Assembly (NCBI GenBank): GCA_019188255.1
Contig: JAETXT010000002.1
Location: 3,100,001-3,164,000 of the forward strand
Direction: 5' to 3'
DNA length: 64,000 nucleotides
Source of the DNA: Verticillium longisporum
Lineage: Eukaryota > Ascomycota > Sordariomycetes > Glomerellales > Plectosphaerellaceae
The stretch's first letter is position 1, and each line of letters opens with the position of its first letter. Below are positions 58,483-64,000 of this stretch, in pieces. Below the pieces are notes generated by a model. The model made no database searches. It saw only the letters and a list, made by a program, of their open reading frames with translations, and was not told the origin of the DNA. The translations under genes were made by a program, and so were the position numbers.

Positions 58483-59700
58483 CTACCATTCTGCATCCTT
58501 GACCTCATGAGTGCGCCAGTAGTCGGCACGCTCAGAGAGCTTGATCGAGCCTGGCTGGACACCGACGACAGCGTTGGGTTTGCGATTTACTTTGCCGTAC
58601 TGAATAAGGGCCTCGTTGGTGACCTCATACTTGATGGTCGTATCGGAGTGCTGTCCTACGGCGTCCATGACACCGGCAGTGAGCTGGGCCAGAAACGGCC
58701 GATACTTTGCCGATGTTCGGATGTTGCAGCGCGTTGACTGGGACTCGGCATGTTGGGTCATGGCCGTGACACCGACGAAGAATCGAAGACACGCCGGGCA
58801 TTGAAGTCTGTCACCGGTGCCATGCATACCGCGGGTCACCAGATGGTTCGTGATCGCAACGGCAGAATCAAACGACTGCGGGCATCCCTTCATTGGACAT
58901 TCAAACAGGTTGTTGAAGTCATTGAAGTACTTCTCGGCATCGAAATCCTGATGATTCGGATCATGGATAGCTGCGAGGTATTCTGATTTTGCATTGGGTC
59001 GTGTCGCCTCAGCCAGTTGTTCGGATGTTGGTCTCTGTACGGCAGTCGCATTTGGAAAGAGATTCTCCTGTCGTCCCCACGCATCAGTGAGATCCTTACC
59101 GCCAGGTTGCTGACGCTGGTCCTGTGGCTGCGGGACCTGGCTCGCCTGGTTTGGCAGTATTGGGAAGGCATCAGGAGCAAATGAAAGCCTGTTAGCCGGG
59201 GCTTGGTTCTCGGCAGGGTGTCGGACCCAGTCGTGTGCATTGCCAGCGATCGAGTCGGCTTTGTCAGAATCTGATTCGGTCAGGCTGAGCTTCTCCAAGG
59301 CCAAGGGCATGGCAAGTTTCTTTGTGCGATAGGCGTCTAGAGCAGACTTTGGGATGGCAGAGCATTCCTCATACTCGAGGTGTCCCATGAGGCCACCAGC
59401 TCGGGCAAACCTGGCATCGCATCCTGGGCATTTCAGGTCCTGCTCCCTTCCGTGGGTCTGGTGCGGCAGAGTCAACACTGAGGGACGTTCTCTCGGGACC
59501 TTGGGTTGTCAACGCTGAAGACTCACCCGTTTCACATGGTGTACCATGACAATGACCGAGCCAAAGGTAAGGCCGCAGGTGGCACAATGGACGTGAGAGC
59601 CATCCTCCTGATATTTCTCTTCTCGGTGCGTTTGCAACGACTTCCAGCTCTTGAACGTCGCACTGCACTGCAGGCAGGGATGGGCAGCAGAGGTAGGCAT
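58483..59700 (-). CDS. C2H2 zinc-finger protein
   Basis: A probable nucleic-acid-binding protein with several C2H2 units: CLQCSATFKSWKSLQTHREE, CATCGLTFGSVIVMVHHVKR, CPGCDARFARAGGLMGHLEY, CPMKGCPQSFDSAVAITNHL and CPACLRFFVGVTAMTQHAES. A Gln/Pro-rich linker lies between the third and fourth. Exon 1 starts at 59700 (MPTSAAHPC) and ends near 59526; an intron of about 49 nt (GTGAGT...CCTCAG) leads to the second exon ending at 58483. The two exons are in the same frame, yet the intron length is not a multiple of three, so one base is probably missing in the GGG run at the donor (59526-59528). The frame is open upstream to 59841. Confidence 0.8.
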
Positions 59701-59841
59701 CTTCGAACAACCTTCTGTTGCTAGGTATTCAGGGCCGGAAACTGTCTCTCTCAACACCAGGGGCGTTTGCCTCAATGTGAGCTCGCCAACGAGGGTGTCT
59801 GGTGGGAGTAGCTGAAAGATAATCAAGGTCGTCAAGGCCAA

Positions 59842-61180
59842 ACTTGATTAATGTACTGGCCAACAAAGTCCGTTTGCCCGAGGAAGGTATGTATTTAAGA
59901 GGCGGAGCCGATCCTCGATATGGAAGTGGAAGGCATCACTTCAAGCTTGCTCTGAATCACCAAAGCTGAGGACACATGCTGAAGAAAGAGATGCCCGCGG
60001 GTGAGCGAGTTGCATTGTGCCTGCCTTGGGGAGGCAGGAGTGAATGTCGTGGTTGCTATAGATGATTAGCTACCTACCTACCTACCTCAACCTTACCTTA
60101 CGTGACACCAAGCTCCACCGAGCAGGTTCATTACATATTTGGTCCAACCTTCCGCCGGCTGCAAGAATGAATGAGTTGCCCTACCTAAGGTACCTAAGGT
60201 AGGCAAAGTACACGATATCTTGGGCAGCTAAGGCAACTAAGCTACTTTGGTTTGGAGGTGCGGCCTGGCAATGTCGAGAGAGTCGTCATCTGAGCGAAAA
60301 GAAAGTAGGTGAGTTGGCATGCATAGACATCCTGCAACCATCATCATTCCGTCAAAGTCTCGGCGATGCCTACAATCCTTCCACAACTGATGGGTGTCCT
60401 TCGTCCTTCTGAAGAATATTGACACCAGAGAAGGCGCAATTCAATTCTCGTCAACGGCTCTAGACGACGATTTCGAGGTTGTCTTCGTCGTAGAACCTGC
60501 TTCACATGCTACCTTGGACAACGAAGGTGGCAGCTCAGCCTTTGAATTTCCATATCAGTCGCAAGTCAGATTTAGCAGTGCCCTCTGTGACGAAAAAGGA
60601 AGCTCGCTAGTCTGCTCCCCGCGGGAATATCGGGAGGTGGAGGTCCACCCCGACCATTTGCTGCAAGTGCCACAGCTCAAGCCTCTCATCTCGTATTCTG
60701 ATGATAGGAAAACAAATCCAAGGTCTGCAGCATGCCGCGCTTGGTTGTCTTTAACAGACAATTGGGTTTGCCAATGTTGTTGCAGAGGACCAGGTCCGAG
60801 GCGCGTGACGTTGGCCAATAGCCGCGCAGCGTATGAATGGACAGCTCACCTGAGATCTCGCTTCTTTCGTACCTGTAGGATCCTTCATCAACCCTGTCGC
60901 CAAGTTCTTCGGCGCTGCAGTGCAAGTTTGTTTGCGGCACAGAATAGGCAGCAAGATGTCGTTCTCACTACTTGAACCGCCAGTCTCTTCTCCATGCCAG
61001 TTAGTTGAGGCGCCTGTCTTCATGCTGAGTAACAAGTCATCTCTCAACCCACACATTGGCACCTAGAGTAAGAAACAGGAGCCGCCACTCGTTCATTGTT
61101 GTTACTCAGCAAACATCGCCTGCAACCTTTAAACCGCTAGGTCTATTCCGCTCGCTTTCCCCGTTCCGTCGGTCATCGCC
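59842..61180. other. Intergenic upstream of GH76 gene
   Basis: No gene supported. A 193-codon frame at 60394-60975 has no recognisable domain, and competing frames run on the other strand. TACCTACC and TACCTAAGG repeats lie at 60071-60087 and 60182-60203. Confidence 0.45.
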
Positions 61181-62614
61181 ATGTTTGCGTCTCTGCCTAC
61201 CGCTGGCCGCCCCACGGCGTTGCTCGTCCTGGGATGCCTCGCCACCGCCCTCGCGCAGGGCTATTCTATTGGCACAGATGGTACATTGAGTCACTTTCAG
61301 AGTTGGGGTTCGACGCTTGGCTAACAGTGTGAAAGATGAAATTCGCGAGTCAGCGCAGACCCTTGCGTACGACGCGATGCGCTTCTACGATGGCAACAGC
61401 ACGGGCAAGACCCCGGCCTCCTGCCGGGACCGCCATCTGAGGGTCTGGGTGACTACTACTGGTACCAAGCAGCCACAATGATGAGCACCCTTGTTGACTA
61501 TTGGCACTTGACTGGTGACGCGACCTACAACGATGTCGTGGCCGAGGGCTTGGTCCACCAGGCTGGAAAGGACCGCAACTACATGCCGGCCAACCAGACT
61601 GCTACACTTGTTAACGACGATCAAGGCTTCTGGGGCATGGCCGCCATGCTGGCTGCCGAGCATCAATTTCCCGCTCCCGACAATGAAGGTTGGCTGCCCT
61701 TGGCACAAGCCGTCTGGGACACTCAGGTTGAGCGTCTCGATGACCGGTGCGGCGGAGGACTGGCCTGGGCCGTTTCCCCCGAACAGCTTGGCTACCAGTA
61801 CAAGAATACCATTTCCAACGCCGTCTTTTTCAACCTGGGCGCGCGCCTCGCTCGCTACACCGGTAACAGCACCTACCTGCGCCAGGCCGAGGCGACCTGG
61901 GATTGGCTTTGGGCTTTGGAATACATTGACCACAAGACCTGGCGAGCGTACGATGGCGCACACTCCGAGCTCAACTGTACCGATGTGAACAAGGCCACCT
62001 TTTCCACGAACATTGCTTTCCTGACGCAGGGTGCTGCCTTCATCTACAACCACACCCAGGAGGGGAAGTGGCTTGAGCGTACAAATGAGCTTGTGGGGCG
62101 ATTCCTCCAGGACTTCTTCCCCGAAGATGTTGCTTACGAGGTCCCCTGCGAGGCCGCCAAGGGTCGCTGCACTGGCGAGATGATTGCATACAAGGGCTAT
62201 GCGCATCGACTCCTGGCCGTCGTCACCCAGCTCGTCCCCTCTACAAGCCAGCTCATCCTGCCCGTGTTGCAAAAGTCGGCGCAAGCCGCCGTTGAGCAGT
62301 GCACTGGTGGCGATTCGGGACGTGTATGCGGCTTCTACTGGTCACTCGGCGAGTACGTCGAACCGGAAGCGGATGGCACGACTGGTGCTGGCGAGGCCCT
62401 GAACGTGCTGGCTGCCGTCTCGTCGCTGCTCATCGACGGCGCGAGCTCTCCGGTTACCAATGCCACGGGAACCTCGACCGAAAATGGTGACAGCGACAGC
62501 GAGGCGCAGACGGACAACGATCCAGCGACGTCGACGAACAGCTCAGGTGCCGCCACCTTTGGCCCTGCAATCCTCGCCTGCGGAATGGGCACTCTTCTCT
62601 GGATGTTCCTGTAA
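61181..62614 (+). CDS. GPI-anchored GH76 mannan endo-1,6-alpha-mannosidase (Dfg5/Dcw1), one frameshift
   Basis: Cell-wall enzyme thought to process GPI anchors and cross-link mannoproteins into the wall. Exon 1 is 61181-61280, a 55-nt intron lies at 61281-61335, and exon 2 runs to 62614: 459 residues after one base is allowed for. Signal peptide (ALLVLGCLATALAQG). The GH76 catalytic Asp pair is in LVNDDQGFWGMAA. Family segments include DYYWYQAATMMSTLVDYWHLTG, YKNTISNAVFFNLGARLAR and GEMIAYKGYAHRLLA. A Ser/Thr-rich linker and a hydrophobic C-terminus (FGPAILACGMGTLLWMFL) mark a GPI attachment signal. One base is missing in 61411-61417: GNSTGKTP must continue GLLPGPPSEGLG. Without it an annotator would start the protein at 61478 and lose the signal peptide. 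Confidence 0.92.
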
Positions 62615-62733
62615 ACATTTAATCATAGACATATGAGCTCGGACCGCACGCTGGATGGTATCATTATCGATAGAATTCTGTGTTGTGTCTTTGAGCCCGA
62701 AACAATTGCATTGCGCCTATGATGCCTCTATGA

Positions 62734-64000
62734 CTAAAGATCCGCCCCCCCGCGAATTGACCGAAGTGTCGCCCCCTTCGCTTTGTTGGACCATCTGTGC
62801 TATGTTAGTGACAGTCGATACAAGAAATCAAGGTGTTCTGCTCACATCTTTATAACGCCTTCGTCGCCACAGGACGCAATCATGCACGGATCTGTCGGGT
62901 TCCACACAACAGCATTTGTCCGAGGAGAGTGGCCCTGTAGCCTTTCCACGGCCACTCCACTGTTCTTGTGCCAGATAAGTATGCTACCGTCTGGGGAAGC
63001 CGGTCAGTAGAGATCACTGGCGAGACTCAAACGTCACAAACCTTCGCTGCCGCTGACGACGAAACTCTCGTTCGCACCGCCAAAAGCACTCCGAATCAAA
63101 CAGGCGCCGCCTGTGTGTCCGATGAATTTCTGCACAGGTTTCCGAGCGACCAGATCGATCAGCTGCGCCTCGTCGTTTTGTTTGTTGACCAGCAGATGCC
63201 TCGAATCCACACTGATGCTAACCGAGCTTGGCCTAGAATCGAGCTTCATAGTGCATTCGAGCTTTCGCGTCACAGCGTTGTAGATATGAATCGACTGCGA
63301 GTCGTCTACGGCGACCAGCCAGTGGCCGTCGGCGGAACCACAGACGTCTTGGACCCTGTGCTTCTTTGCCCAGTCGCATATGAGCTCTCCGTCTACGCTC
63401 CAGGACTGTATACTGTGCTCCTTGTCCAGTGAACTGACTACGAAGCTTTGGCCGTCCGGCGTCCAGACGCACCCACTGACGGGCTCTGCGAGGCGGCCGA
63501 TCTTTTTTAGGAGGTGGCCGGACTAGTGTTGTTGTTAGTGAGTTGAACGGGATACGAGGATTAAGAACCCACCTTGGCATCCCACAGCCGTGCATGCTTA
63601 TCGCGACCGCATGTGACTATCATGGAGTCATCCGGGCTCCATGCCAGATTCGCGCAGCCATCAACATGGTCCCCTAGTGTTCGGACAACGTTGAAAGAGG
63701 GGACTTCCCAAATCATAACCGTGTCATTGGATCCAAATCCGGCCAATTTCCGTCCGTCGTTGGAAAACTGAACACCCCAAACCTCACCCGTCAGATCAGT
63801 GAGCTGCAGTGCAGTCTCGTTGGGGAAGTGAGTGCGGTCACAGATGTGGTCGGAGTAGAGAGATGGCGAGGATGCACTGGTGTGCCAGAGACAGCTATCG
63901 ATCTGACTCTGCTTCACCTGGTCCAGGAGTACAGCCAGGCGATTTTGAGGTAGCATGACGGATGGTGATATACATTCTGCTCTTCGATCAACACACGGAA
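62734..64000 (-). CDS. Gid7/WDR26-like WD40 protein, 5' part beyond window
   Basis: Subunit family of the GID/CTLH E3 ubiquitin ligase, which in yeast degrades gluconeogenic enzymes. Exons seen are 63573 to the window edge, 63042-63522, 62846-62990 and 62734-62794, with introns of 50-51 nt. The N-terminal part in the window (CISPSVMLPQNRLAVLLDQVKQSQ) is the CTLH/CRA end typical of WDR26/Gid7. The propeller repeats follow: VMIWEVPSF, DKHARLWDAK, HSIQSWSVDGEL, QSIHIYNAVTRKL, SILIWHKNSGVAV and GVIKIWSNKAKG. Stop TAG at 62734-62736 follows RSIRGGADL. The LisH and first CTLH part must lie to the right of 64000. Confidence 0.9.

Noticed and set aside
60394..60975. 193-codon frame upstream of GH76
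   Set aside because: No domain, competing open frames on the other strand, and no intron or conservation evidence.

Overview
The window is nuclear DNA of a filamentous ascomycete (Pezizomycotina). Genes are split by short GT-AG introns of about 50-90 nt with CTAAC/CTGAC branch points. The lysine alpha-aminoadipate pathway, a 2EXR protein, a DUF4748 protein and secreted GH3/GH76/lipase genes are all typical of this group. Gene content and the recurrent TACCTAGGTA-type intergenic repeats suggest a Sordariomycete, possibly Glomerellales-like; that assignment is inference. No CRISPR array, rRNA, virus or biosynthetic cluster was seen.

Layout: an intron-containing tRNA-Ala (1.6 kb); a secreted GH3 beta-glucosidase (2.1-5.1 kb, minus); an 889-bp non-autonomous Mutator-like element with 9-bp target duplications (6.5-7.4 kb); a secreted class 3 lipase (8.8-10.0 kb); RAD7 and RAD16, the two partners of the global-genome nucleotide excision repair complex, head to head (10.4-17.1 kb); a 2EXR protein (18.6-20.0 kb); a nitronate monooxygenase (20.2-21.3 kb); a conserved fungal protein interrupted by an in-frame TAA (22.0-23.4 kb); taxilin (24.3-26.2 kb); mitochondrial M16 presequence protease CYM1 (27.3-30.4 kb); ornithine decarboxylase with a very long upstream region (33.1-34.5 kb); a WD40/inositol 5-phosphatase (35.3-39.0 kb); a small DUF4748 protein built from tiny exons (40.3-40.8 kb); homocitrate synthase (41.5-44.0 kb); a CID/RS/proline-rich RNA-processing protein (44.4-46.2 kb); PP2A B56 regulatory subunit (46.5-48.7 kb); TFIIIC subunit (50.3-52.6 kb); BCS1-like AAA ATPase (53.7-55.6 kb); a DHHC palmitoyltransferase (56.2-57.9 kb); a C2H2 zinc-finger protein (58.5-59.7 kb); GPI-anchored GH76 mannanase DFG5/DCW1 (61.2-62.6 kb); and the 3' part of a Gid7/WDR26 WD40 protein running off the right edge.

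This is mostly ordinary housekeeping territory. The genes are single and unlinked in function, except RAD7/RAD16. The strongest sequence-level signal is technical or evolutionary. At least eight otherwise intact conserved genes are broken by single-base losses, nearly always in short G/C runs, so naive gene calling will split them. The most unusual biological signals are a predicted 1-nucleotide exon in the GH3 gene, the Mutator-like element with its LTR-like interior, and a tRNA-Ala whose D and T arms resemble tRNA-Pro.
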